Shown here: positions 6,213 to 13,404 of the stretch, one piece after another
Layout of the letters: each line of letters starts with the position of its first letter
Numbering within the stretch: position 1 is the first letter of the stretch
From: Chloroflexota bacterium
GTDB taxonomy: Bacteria > Chloroflexota > Anaerolineae > J102
Length of the DNA stretch: 13,404 bases
Assembly: GCA_013152695.1 (NCBI GenBank)
Contig: JAADFV010000451.1
Span: forward strand, 1 to 13,404
Direction of reading: 5' to 3'
Notes under the pieces: model-generated
What the model saw: the letters and a program-made list of their open reading frames with translations, nothing else
What the model was told of the DNA's origin: nothing
Databases searched by the model: none
Translations under genes and position numbers: made by a program

Positions 6213-7820
6213 ATGACCCTTTTTATTCTCGGCCTCGATGGCGCTACCTGGGACTTACTGGATCCCCTCATGTCTGCGGGCCTGATGCCGCATCTTCGGG
6301 CACTGGTGGACTCAGGTGTACGCACGCGCCTGCGCTCGACCTATCCTCCGGTAACAGCCCTGGCTTGGCCCTCTTTCTTCACAGGAACCAATGCGGGTAA
6401 GCATGGCGCTTTTTCTTTTGTCAGGCGCGATCAGCAGGGAAAGGAGCAGGTCATCGACGCCAGCCAGGTGCAGACACCGGCCATTTGGGACTGGTTGGCT
6501 CCCAGCACGCAACGATGTGGCATTCTTGGCATTCCCATCACTTATCCTACGCCTTCCCACGCCACTTTTGCTATCTCTGGCTTTCTCACTCCTCCCCAGC
6601 CGTCCGCAGCTTTCACCCCACCCTCGCTGGCGATGGAACTGGCGGAAATCGTGGGTTCGTGGACATTTCATGTCCCACCCCCAGCCAAGCCGAGCGATAT
6701 CTCAGCAACGAAAAGCTTTATCGCCGCGCTCATGGCAGCAACCGAACAGCGACGCCGCGCCATCCCCTACCTCCTCCAACATTATACTCCCGATCTCTTC
6801 ATTGCCGTGCTCATGGATTTCGACACTATCCAGCACGCGTACTGGGGTTACCTTCACCCTCATCATCCCTTTTACCAGCGTCCTGAAGCTGAGCCCATCC
6901 GCCAGACTCTATTCCCTGCTATTCGTCTCATCGATAGCCTTATCGCGGAAGTGGCGGCGGCCGTACTTCCTGACGGAAACCTAGTTCTAATCAGCGACCA
7001 CGGTTTTGGACCAATGCACCGGCGCCTGGCCCTCAACAACGCCTTGGCCCAGTACGGCTTTCTCAAACTGCGGCCCGGGCGCCTTTGGCTCGATCGCCTG
7101 CACCGGCGCGCCAGGCGTATCCGGCAGCGCCACTGGCCCCAGCGTGCTGATCAGCTGCGGCACGTCAAATCCAACCAGACTCTGCCTCAGCTCATCGATT
7201 GGTCTCACACCAGGGCATTTGCCGGTGCGGCCCACGAACTCAGCATTCATCTCAACCGCCGTGACCGTTTTCCCCACGGCATCGTTTCTCCGGCCGAGGT
7301 ACCAGACCTTGTGGAAGAGATCAGCGAAATGCTATTGGGGCTGCGTGACGAAGAGGGAAAGCCCCTCATTGCCGCCGTCTATCGTCCCCAAGACCTGTTT
7401 CATGGCCCCCAGCTTGCTCAGGCTCCAGATCTCTTCATTCGTCCTGCAGACGAACGTGACGTTGTCACCGATGGGCTTTTGCGGGGTAAGCGACTCTATC
7501 GTCTGGAGGAACACCATGCCGGAGGCTGGCACCGTCTCGAAGGCATCCTTCTCGCAGCCGGAGCTGGATTTCAGCAGCCGCAAAAATGGCTGCAACCTCC
7601 AACCTTGCTCGATCTGGCTCCTACCATTTTTCAGCTACTCGGCTATCAGCCGCCCTCACAACTTGATGGCCGCGTTCTCTCGGAGATATTGAAGCCCTCC
7701 TCTGTTCCCCTCCATCCTCTTCTCCAGACGGCTGAACCCTCCGAATCATCCCGCCAGCTGACGCCTGCAGAACAAGCCGAGCTGATGAAGCGTTTACAGG
7801 GCCTTGGTTACATGAATTGA
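6213..7820 (+). CDS. Alkaline phosphatase superfamily phosphodiesterase/transferase
   Basis: A 535-residue enzyme of the type I phosphodiesterase/nucleotide pyrophosphatase branch of the AlkP superfamily, which hydrolyses or transfers phosphoryl groups at two metal ions. Metal and nucleophile motifs are in family order: GLDGATWD (Asp9), YPPVTALAWPSFFTGTNAGK (nucleophile Thr48), LMDFDTIQH (Asp202 or Asp204, His208), SDHGFG (Asp262, His263), and the late histidine in HHAGGWHRLEG (His440). These are followed by LLDLAPTIFQLLGY and LDGRVL, typical of the family end. There is no obvious signal peptide: the N-terminus is the first beta strand, so the protein looks cytoplasmic. It lies 58 bp after the flippase. 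Relatives act on nucleotides, phospholipid headgroups or glycans, and the substrate here is unknown. Confidence 0.88.
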   Translation: MTLFILGLDGATWDLLDPLMSAGLMPHLRALVDSGVRTRLRSTYPPVTALAWPSFFTGTNAGKHGAFSFVRRDQQGKEQVIDASQVQTPAIWDWLAPSTQRCGILGIPITYPTPSHATFAISGFLTPPQPSAAFTPPSLAMELAEIVGSWTFHVPPPAKPSDISATKSFIAALMAATEQRRRAIPYLLQHYTPDLFIAVLMDFDTIQHAYWGYLHPHHPFYQRPEAEPIRQTLFPAIRLIDSLIAEVAAAVLPDGNLVLISDHGFGPMHRRLALNNALAQYGFLKLRPGRLWLDRLHRRARRIRQRHWPQRADQLRHVKSNQTLPQLIDWSHTRAFAGAAHELSIHLNRRDRFPHGIVSPAEVPDLVEEISEMLLGLRDEEGKPLIAAVYRPQDLFHGPQLAQAPDLFIRPADERDVVTDGLLRGKRLYRLEEHHAGGWHRLEGILLAAGAGFQQPQKWLQPPTLLDLAPTIFQLLGYQPPSQLDGRVLSEILKPSSVPLHPLLQTAEPSESSRQLTPAEQAELMKRLQGLGYMN

Positions 7821-7941
7821 GGGCCAAACCCGAAAAAATCGCACCCCTTGATCGTGAGTTTGAAAAAAATTTCGATATGTTGTAAGCTATTATGCAATGT
7901 AATGCCGCCTCAACTCAATAATCCTGCAACACCACGACGAG
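7821..7941. other. Spacer between phosphodiesterase and molybdo-hydroxylase operon
   Basis: An AT-rich 121-bp gap containing an A7 tract (7863-7869) and a TTGAAA at 7860-7865. TAAGCT lies 17 bp downstream of that TTGAAA, and TATTAT (7888-7893) and TGTAAT (7898-7903) lie further on. One of these probably drives the downstream operon, but no pair is good on both box and spacing. No terminator hairpin is seen after the phosphodiesterase. Confidence 0.35.
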
Positions 7942-8826
7942 GTGTGTCCCTTGCGCTCCTTTCGTTACGTGAAACCTCAGAGCCTTGAAGAATTTGGCGA
8001 CATCCTTCGTACCGCCGAAGGCAGGACGCGAGTGCTTGCAGGAGGAACGCATCTTATCAAAGAGATCAAGCAAGGGCAGGTGCAGTTGGAGTGGTTGATC
8101 GACATCAAGGGCATCGATGGGCTCAAGGAAATTCATTATGGTGCCAGAAGTGGTTTATCGATGGGTGCCAACACCACCTTGAGCGAGATTATCGGCCATT
8201 CCGACATACAAAAGCACTACCCTTTTCTGGTAGAAAATAGCGCTGTCATTCCTTCCTGGCAGATTCGTAATCGGGCAACCTTAGGCGGAGAAATTCGCAC
8301 CGCTTCCATCCATTCACCGCTTCTGGCGGCGCTTTTGTGTTACGATGCCTCTTGCCGTGTCTTAACGAATGGTAAAGAGCAGACAGTCGCTTTGACCACC
8401 TATCTTCAAGACATATCTCTCAATTCACAACCTCCCGATCATCTGATCACCACCATCCTTTTACCCCCTCATACCGCACCTCTCCTCACGGCCTATAATG
8501 CCATTTATCATGATCGTGGACGCCGTATTCTCTTGGCCGGCGCCGCCGTAGCGGCCATGGCCTGGCCTGACGGTCACTACCATTGGTGGGTTGTCATGAC
8601 TGGCGTTACGCCTTACCTCAGGCGTCTTTCAGCAGTAGAAGATGTCCTGGCTGAACAGAGTGGAGAGGCGGTAGCCATCGATCGAGCCACGGCTCTCTTG
8701 GCCACCCTTATCCAGCCCGAAGATGATCTTCATACCACCGCCTCCTACCGCATGGCCATGGCAGGCCAGCTATTCCAGCGAAGCGTGCACGCAGTGATGC
8801 AACAAATTCAACGAGGCGCATCATGA
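7942..8826 (+). CDS. Molybdenum hydroxylase FAD-binding subunit
   Basis: The medium subunit of a xanthine dehydrogenase/CO-dehydrogenase-family enzyme, carrying electrons from the [2Fe-2S] subunit through FAD. The 294-residue product has the N-terminal RYVKPQSLEEF segment, VLAGGTHLI at the FAD pyrophosphate loop (canonical AGGTDL), the second FAD motif in IRNRATLGGEI (canonical RN.ATIGGNI), then the CO-dehydrogenase flavoprotein C-terminal domain. The start could be GTG 7942 or TTG 7951. GAGGTG at 7939-7944 is well placed only for TTG 7951, which would give RSFRYVKP right after the start. The stop overlaps the next start by four bases (ATGA), indicating translational coupling. The Asp-to-His change in GGTHL and Glu for Asn in GGEI are mild deviations at FAD-contact motifs. 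Confidence 0.88.
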   Translation: MCPLRSFRYVKPQSLEEFGDILRTAEGRTRVLAGGTHLIKEIKQGQVQLEWLIDIKGIDGLKEIHYGARSGLSMGANTTLSEIIGHSDIQKHYPFLVENSAVIPSWQIRNRATLGGEIRTASIHSPLLAALLCYDASCRVLTNGKEQTVALTTYLQDISLNSQPPDHLITTILLPPHTAPLLTAYNAIYHDRGRRILLAGAAVAAMAWPDGHYHWWVVMTGVTPYLRRLSAVEDVLAEQSGEAVAIDRATALLATLIQPEDDLHTTASYRMAMAGQLFQRSVHAVMQQIQRGAS

Positions 8827-9287
8827 ACTACACAATCTCTTTGCTGGTCAATGATCATCCCCTCACCTTGGAGGTATCAGCGCAACAGACACTCCTCGAA
8901 GTCTTGCGCGAAGAGCTGGGGCTGACCGGCGCCAAACATGGTTGCGACGATGGTTCATGTGGTGCTTGCACTGTGCTTCTTAATGCAGAACCGGTCTATT
9001 CCTGCATGGTTCTCGCTGTGGAAGCAGATGGCGCTGTCGTGCAGACGATCGAAGGAATGCGACAGGAGGAACTTCATCCCTTGCAGCAGGCACTGAGCGA
9101 TTATCATGGTTTTCAATGCGGATTTTGCTCTGCAGGCATGCTGATCACAGCGCAAGCATTGTTATCCCAGAATTCTCGCCCTGACGAGCAGCAGATACGT
9201 CAGGCACTCAATGGCAATCTTTGCCGTTGTACCGGCTATGCCGACATCATCAAGGCTATACAAGTGGCTTCCAGATCGCGACGATAG
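8823..9287 (+). CDS. Molybdenum hydroxylase [2Fe-2S] subunit
   Basis: The 154-residue small subunit relays electrons between the molybdenum site and FAD. The N-terminal plant-type ferredoxin cluster is ligated in HGCDDGSCGACTVLLN with a fourth cysteine in VYSCMV. The C-terminal helical domain holds the second cluster in CGFCSAGM and NGNLCRCTGY. All eight cluster cysteines are present and the length is typical (about 150-165). There is no Tat signal, so the holoenzyme is probably cytoplasmic. The start codon overlaps the stop of the FAD subunit, and the large subunit begins 12 bp after its stop. This order (medium, small, large) matches CO-dehydrogenase-like operons. Confidence 0.95.
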   Translation: MNYTISLLVNDHPLTLEVSAQQTLLEVLREELGLTGAKHGCDDGSCGACTVLLNAEPVYSCMVLAVEADGAVVQTIEGMRQEELHPLQQALSDYHGFQCGFCSAGMLITAQALLSQNSRPDEQQIRQALNGNLCRCTGYADIIKAIQVASRSRR

Positions 9288-9299
9288 GTAAATGTAGCA

Positions 9300-11633
9300 G
9301 TGTCACGTAAATCACTCCTCGTAGGCAAGGCTTTTCCTCGCATAGAGGGTACGGCCAAGGTCACCGGACAGAGTCATTACATCAACGATCTGTCCTTTGA
9401 TCCCGGTTTGCTTTTTGCTTCTCTGGTGGTTAGCCGTCGCCCTCATGCTCGCTTGCAAGCCATCGACAGCAAAGAGGCCTTGCAGATGGCTGGAGTGCAG
9501 GCTGTGCTTACGGGAGAGGATGTGGCTGGTTACAATGGTGCTCATTTGCGTGATCGACCAATCCTGGCGCGAGAAAAAGTACGCTATGTGGGTGAACCCA
9601 TCGCCATCGTCATCGCCGAAACTGCTGATATTGCCCAGGCTGCGGCGCAACTGGTTCGTGTGAGCTACAAAGACTTACCTTTGCTCGATACCATCACGGC
9701 CAGCTTGGCGGAGGATGCCCCCCTTATCCATCCTGATTTCTCCACTTACGTGGGTGCCGACCTTCTGCAAGAGCGCCCACACGGAAATCACTGCGCTCGT
9801 TTTTCGTTGCAGCATGGCGACATGAAAGCCGGCTGGGCTGAGGCAGATGTCATTTTAGAGCGGGAATACCACACGGCGCTACGCCAGCATGTTCCTTTGG
9901 AAACACACGGGGCGATTGCTTACCAGGACAGCGATGGCTTAATCAGGCTGTGGAGTTCGGCCATCACTCCCTACGCCCTTAGAACCGAAATTTCTCACGC
10001 TCTGCACATTCCTCCCGAACGCCTACGCGTGAGTAGCACCTGTGTGGGGGGTGGTGTCGGCACAAAAAGTCGGGCGAGTATCGAAACCGCCGTCGTAGCC
10101 GCAGCCATGCATATTCCCGAGCATCCTATCAAGCTGGTCTTGCCACGGGACATTGAGTTTATCTCGACCTTTGTCCGCCCGGCTCTGACCGCCTATCTCA
10201 AGATGGGCGTGACCTCTGCCGGAGAAATCGTTGCTTTGCAGGCGCGGTATCAGTGGGATGTGGGGGCCAGTGGTGATGCCTGCCTGGCTACAATCTGGGC
10301 CAGCACCTATGCCGGCACGGGGCCTTATCGTATTCCTCATTGCGAGATTATTAGCGAGGGGGTCTATACCAATCATACACCGGCCAGCCCAATGCGGGGC
10401 AATGATGTGGCGGAGATCCACTGGGCCATCGAGCAGATGGTCGACGAATTGGCTGCTGCCATCGGCATGGATCCCTTTACATTCCGGCTACAGAATATCC
10501 TCAAAGGAGGAGATGATCTTGTCGCAGGAGTACCCATGCATGCCATGGGCTTGGAACCTTGTTTACAAGCCGTCAGTGAAGCATTGCCCTGGCAGCCGGA
10601 TCGAGCCAGTTCTTTACCTGAGAACAAAAAACGGGGCCAGGGTTTGACTGTTTTTTGGAATCCGGCCACACAAATGGCTGATCAGGTGGCGGAAGCATTA
10701 CTGCGCTTGGATAATGACGGATTCTGCACGATTTTCATCGATACCGTTGATGGCGGCCAGGGCATCCGTACTTTTGTGGCCCAGCTGGCAGCTTCGGAGT
10801 TAGGAATTCCCTTGGACTGGGTGCATATCGAACCGGCTGACACGGCTTCGGAGCTCTACAATAATGAGGACAGGCTTGGTTGTGACATTGCCTGCATCGG
10901 CAATGCCGTCCTCGAAGGGGCCCGGCAACTGAAGAAACAGATCGTGGCATACGTTACGCCCATCTGGGAGGAAGATCCCCGCCATGTCGACATTATCGAT
11001 GGCGTGATTATTTCCCACGCCACAGAACGCAATCTCCCTCTGGATGAATTCTTGATAGGGGGTATTGATACGCCTGCCGGTAAGAAGAAACCGCCTGCAT
11101 TTGTTGCTCGGGGACGATATTTCCCCCACCCCTTATTGGCCACAGACGACACCAGCATGTTGGCAGTGATCCAGCATTTTTGTGTCGGGGCCCTCGCCAC
11201 CGAAGTGGAAGTCGATACCGTCACGGGCGAGGTTCAGGTGCTTAAATTGGCTGCCGCTCTGGATGTCGGCCATGCCATCAATCCTGCCCTTGTCCTTTCC
11301 CAGATCAAGGGTGGGGCTATCCAGGGGCTGAGTGCTGCTTTGCTTGAGACCTTGGTTTACGAAAATGGGGTTCCCCAAAATACCAATCTTCATGATTATG
11401 TGATTGCCACATTTGCTGATTTACCGTCACAATTGCATGCAGCTGTGATTCAGGTACCTCAGGACAGTTGCCCTTATGGTGCGCGTAGCATAGGGGCAGA
11501 TGTTCCTTTGATAGTTGCTCCCGCCATTGCCAATGCCATCTATCACGCCACCGGTGGCAGGCTGACAACCCAGCCCATCACCCCTGAACGCGTGTGGAGA
11601 GTGTTGGCCCCAACCCAAAAGGAGGAAGCCTGA
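9300..11633 (+). CDS. Molybdenum hydroxylase molybdopterin-binding subunit, divergent active site
   Basis: The 777-residue large subunit should bind molybdopterin cytosine dinucleotide and the substrate. Family landmarks are present: the KVTGQSHYINDL start, RPHARLQAID, VGEPIAIVIAE, DGGQG at 484-488 (canonical MGQG), TEVEVDTVTGEVQV, and a closing PAIANAIYHATGGRL. Several conserved sites differ. GGGFGGK reads GGGVGTK (250-256). The RGFG.PQ loop reads MRGNDVAEIHW (365-375). The catalytic-glutamate motif GVGE reads SIGA (730-733), with Ala in place of Glu and Asp next. The start is GTG with at best a weak ribosome site. No dedicated maturation gene (XdhC/CoxF type) is nearby. The substrate is unknown, and the altered motifs suggest either a divergent reaction or loss of the classical hydroxylase chemistry. 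Confidence 0.9.
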   Translation: MSRKSLLVGKAFPRIEGTAKVTGQSHYINDLSFDPGLLFASLVVSRRPHARLQAIDSKEALQMAGVQAVLTGEDVAGYNGAHLRDRPILAREKVRYVGEPIAIVIAETADIAQAAAQLVRVSYKDLPLLDTITASLAEDAPLIHPDFSTYVGADLLQERPHGNHCARFSLQHGDMKAGWAEADVILEREYHTALRQHVPLETHGAIAYQDSDGLIRLWSSAITPYALRTEISHALHIPPERLRVSSTCVGGGVGTKSRASIETAVVAAAMHIPEHPIKLVLPRDIEFISTFVRPALTAYLKMGVTSAGEIVALQARYQWDVGASGDACLATIWASTYAGTGPYRIPHCEIISEGVYTNHTPASPMRGNDVAEIHWAIEQMVDELAAAIGMDPFTFRLQNILKGGDDLVAGVPMHAMGLEPCLQAVSEALPWQPDRASSLPENKKRGQGLTVFWNPATQMADQVAEALLRLDNDGFCTIFIDTVDGGQGIRTFVAQLAASELGIPLDWVHIEPADTASELYNNEDRLGCDIACIGNAVLEGARQLKKQIVAYVTPIWEEDPRHVDIIDGVIISHATERNLPLDEFLIGGIDTPAGKKKPPAFVARGRYFPHPLLATDDTSMLAVIQHFCVGALATEVEVDTVTGEVQVLKLAAALDVGHAINPALVLSQIKGGAIQGLSAALLETLVYENGVPQNTNLHDYVIATFADLPSQLHAAVIQVPQDSCPYGARSIGADVPLIVAPAIANAIYHATGGRLTTQPITPERVWRVLAPTQKEEA

Positions 11634-11938
11634 CGATTAACCTACGATTTCCCTACGTTCCCCCAGAGACCGTCACTTCCCGGTTGCCAAAATCGACATT
11701 TAGGTAGACAATAGGGATGTAGATTTTGAATGCTATCACGGCCCCATTCTCGCGGTGTTAACGTGCTATTGAGAGAATGACGGGGCTACGATAGAGTGTC
11801 AGATTGACTCATCCAGCTCTACAAAGGGCAACCCGATATTGGCGGTTTCGCATGATTGCGTTCGCATTCTTTACTCATCGTTTCTTTTTTCCCCGTCGCC
11901 AGATTCTCTACTGACGACTCTTCAAGGAGGTATCAATC
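11634..11938. other. Intergenic region with imperfect hairpin
   Basis: No coding region is seen over 305 bp. The main structure is an imperfect inverted repeat, 11733-11751 with 11773-11794. CTATC/GATAG, GCCCC/GGGGC and CATTCTC/GAGAATG pair, with short bulges between them, around a ~21-nt loop. No T-tract follows it. It could end the molybdo-hydroxylase transcript or be a leader structure for the lipoprotein gene. No convincing promoter pair was found. Confidence 0.45.
11924..11930 (+). promoter_or_regulatory. Shine-Dalgarno of the lipoprotein gene
   Basis: AAGGAGG, consensus, lies 8 bases before GTG 11939 and 11 bases before the adjacent ATG 11942. Either codon is a possible start. The strength of this site supports the short 5' frame being the real beginning of the frameshifted gene. 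Confidence 0.8.
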
Positions 11939-12924
11939 GTGATGAAGTCCTATCGCTTCTTTTGGTTAGTGCCCTTGTTGCTTGTGGCGCTGGTTCTGAC
12001 CGGTTGTGGCGATAAGCCCACGGAGGTCGCCGATGAAGGAGGTGATTTCCTGCTTGCTTTGCCGCGTCTTGTCATCGACATCGACAGCAGCGGCAGTCCT
12101 TCGATCGGAGGAATTACGCCCGCCACTATCAAGCGACCTTTGGCCAGTTTGATATCACAGGCATGCGCATGGATCCTGTCTATGTCGATTGGTTTACGCG
12201 CACCAATCTCCAGCATGTCGAAGTGCTTCACAAGAATGATGGAATCTTCATTTTTGCCAATAACGATCCTTTACCCCATATCGCATGGGATGGTGATGCA
12301 CTTAAGTCAACCAGCCAGTTGGCCGGCGATTCCGGTTTCCTCGATCCTCGGGTTGCTAAGGTTGTGACTATGCTGGTTCCCTTCATTCAGCGGATTGGCG
12401 TGGACATTGCCGTACGCTTCCCTGTGGCAAGCGGTCAGGAGGTCATTCCTCTTGCCGAGCCTGGTGAAGTCATGGCTGCGTTGGCTGCCCAAGCGCAAGA
12501 ATCAAGTATTGCCAAAGTACGGGTTCGCATTCACTATGATAATGATGGCGTTCCCTCAGTGCTCTCTGTTTCGACCAAAGACTTGGAGGACGCTCTGGGT
12601 GTGAGCTTACGGCAGATGCAACTGGCTCCTTACTACGTCCAGTTGATGAAGAATGCCAACATCCAGCACATCATGGTACGAACGACCACGACGGGCGTAT
12701 TGATCTTCGTCAATGGTAAGGCGTTACCACACCTGGCTTGGAGCGATGCTCATTTGCAGAATAGTGCTCATCTGTTCGATCGACTGTATGATACACCTGA
12801 GTACCAGCTTTCACGTGAAGCAGTCAATATGATGCTGCCTGTGCTCAACAATATTGATGGCGAGGTCGTATTGCTCTTCCCCTTGGCGGACGGCGCTGAA
12901 GAAATTCCACTTCCCAATCCCTAA
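11939..12924 (+). CDS. Duplicated-domain lipoprotein with apparent frameshift
   Basis: The 5' part (frame of 11939) encodes a lipoprotein signal with lipobox VLTGC (Cys23), then an acidic linker and LVIDIDSSGSPSIGGITPATI. The product then continues in the frame one base earlier: ATFGQFDITGMRMDPVYVDW and onward to the stop at 12922-12924. The frame changes between about 12128 and 12139, as if one base were missing. Each half of the mature protein is a ~135-residue repeat. DIDSSGSPSI, NLQHVEV, GIFIFANNDPLPHIAWD and DIAVRFPVASGQEVIPL in the first correspond to HYDNDGVPSV, NIQHIMV, GVLIFVNGKALPHLAWS and EVVLLFPLADGAEEIPL in the second. The same spacing is restored in repeat 1 only if a base is added at the frameshift. 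The predicted location is lipid-anchored on the outer face of the membrane. The family is not recognised. It is a sequencing error, a recent mutation or a pseudogene. Confidence 0.75.
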
Positions 12925-12941
12925 TCTCCGGAGGCAGCATT

Positions 12942-13280
12942 ATGAATATTCGTGAGAAGTATGGTGGATTGCGCATTGTTGGTCAGATATTGCAGGTTCT
13001 AGCCTGGGTTGCACTGGCATTGGGCATCATCGGTGCGATTGGCGCTTACTCATCCCTGAGTTCAGTCATTCCCAGTGGTGGCGCTCGCTTTGGAATTGCC
13101 ATTGTCGTCTTGCTGGCTTTCGGGCTTACCAATTTCTTCGAACTTTTTGTCGTTGGCGGTCTTTTGGGCGTGTTTACAGATCTAGAATCTCATATGCGCA
13201 CCCAAAATGATTTGCTGGCACGCCTGGCAAAGACCAGCGAAGAAGCTGCCCCACCACCTCCCCCACCCCCAGCTCCCTGA
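12942..13280 (+). CDS. Small two-helix membrane protein of unknown function
   Basis: The 112-residue product has a short basic N-terminus (MNIREKYGGLR), two hydrophobic helices at about residues 13-37 and 50-76, then an amphipathic, charged stretch (DLESHMRTQNDLLARLAKTSEEA) and a proline run to the end. Both ends would face the cytoplasm if it is a hairpin. The ATG is preceded by GGAGG (12930-12934) seven bases upstream. It starts 17 bp after the lipoprotein stop, so the two are one operon, and a strong terminator follows. No enzyme motif is visible. Co-expression suggests it works with the lipoprotein at the membrane, which is an inference. Confidence 0.8.
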   Translation: MNIREKYGGLRIVGQILQVLAWVALALGIIGAIGAYSSLSSVIPSGGARFGIAIVVLLAFGLTNFFELFVVGGLLGVFTDLESHMRTQNDLLARLAKTSEEAAPPPPPPPAP

Positions 13281-13315
13281 TCTTTACCAGGACACTGAAC
13301 CGTCCTTAAGGAAGC

Positions 13316-13356
13316 CAATAAGCTCCGGTCACCTTGGACCGGAGCTTATTGTTTTT
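13316..13356 (+). terminator. Strong intrinsic terminator of the lipoprotein operon
   Basis: Arms 13316-13330 and 13337-13351 form a perfect 15-bp stem with a 6-nt loop, directly followed by five T (13352-13356). It starts 35 bp after the stop of the small membrane protein gene. The opposite strand lacks a T-tract after the stem, so it acts on plus-strand transcription only. Confidence 0.95.
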
Positions 13357-13404
13357 GCAGGGCTTACCGCATGTTCTAACTGGGTCGAATCGTCCTTGCT
13401 TTCC

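Noticed and set aside
7860..7888. TTGAAA-N17-TAAGCT as promoter of the molybdo-hydroxylase operon
   Set aside because: The -35 is good but the -10 matches consensus at only three positions. Better -10 boxes nearby have the wrong spacing.
12128..12141. Programmed -1 frameshifting in the lipoprotein gene
   Set aside because: No X-XXY-YYZ slippery sequence or clear downstream stimulatory hairpin is seen at the required point.

Overview
The window looks like chromosomal DNA of a bacterium, most likely a Chloroflexota-type lineage (Anaerolineae/Caldilineae-like). This is inferred from a bacterial mevalonate kinase, several genes with no Shine-Dalgarno sequence, a lone small TatA, and MVF-flippase/AlkP and molybdenum-hydroxylase genes of the kind common there. 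No rRNA or other phylogenetic marker is present, so the placement is tentative.

Layout. 1-167 holds no supportable gene. 168-356 and 1417-1606 are two copies of a ~190-bp repeat in inverted orientation that tightly bracket a mevalonate kinase gene (422-1387). After the second copy comes an AT-rich array of ~11-bp units (1637-1736), then a minus-strand gene for a small charged helical protein (1790-2188). That gene is divergent from a 57-residue TatA (2347-2520) across a short region with two strong-looking -10 elements. A good intrinsic terminator follows tatA.

2660-7820 is a plus-strand run: a type I 3-dehydroquinate dehydratase with an unusual C-terminal extension, a fumarylacetoacetate-hydrolase-family enzyme, an MVF-type lipid/polysaccharide flippase and an AlkP-superfamily phosphodiesterase. 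Gaps are 23, 70 and 58 nt, so co-transcription is plausible, although the functions are mixed (shikimate pathway, small-molecule catabolism, cell-envelope glycan or lipid handling).

7942-11633 is a compact three-gene operon for the FAD, [2Fe-2S] and molybdopterin subunits of a xanthine dehydrogenase/CO-dehydrogenase-family hydroxylase. The large subunit deviates from the family at several cofactor and active-site motifs, including loss of the usual catalytic glutamate.

11939-13280 is a two-gene unit for a lipoprotein with two homologous ~135-residue repeats, interrupted by an apparent one-base frameshift, and a small two-helix membrane protein. It ends at a textbook terminator (13316-13356).

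The items most worth following up are the inverted repeats around mevalonate kinase, the degenerate shikimate-dehydrogenase-like tail on AroD, the divergent molybdenum subunit, and the duplicated lipoprotein of unknown function.
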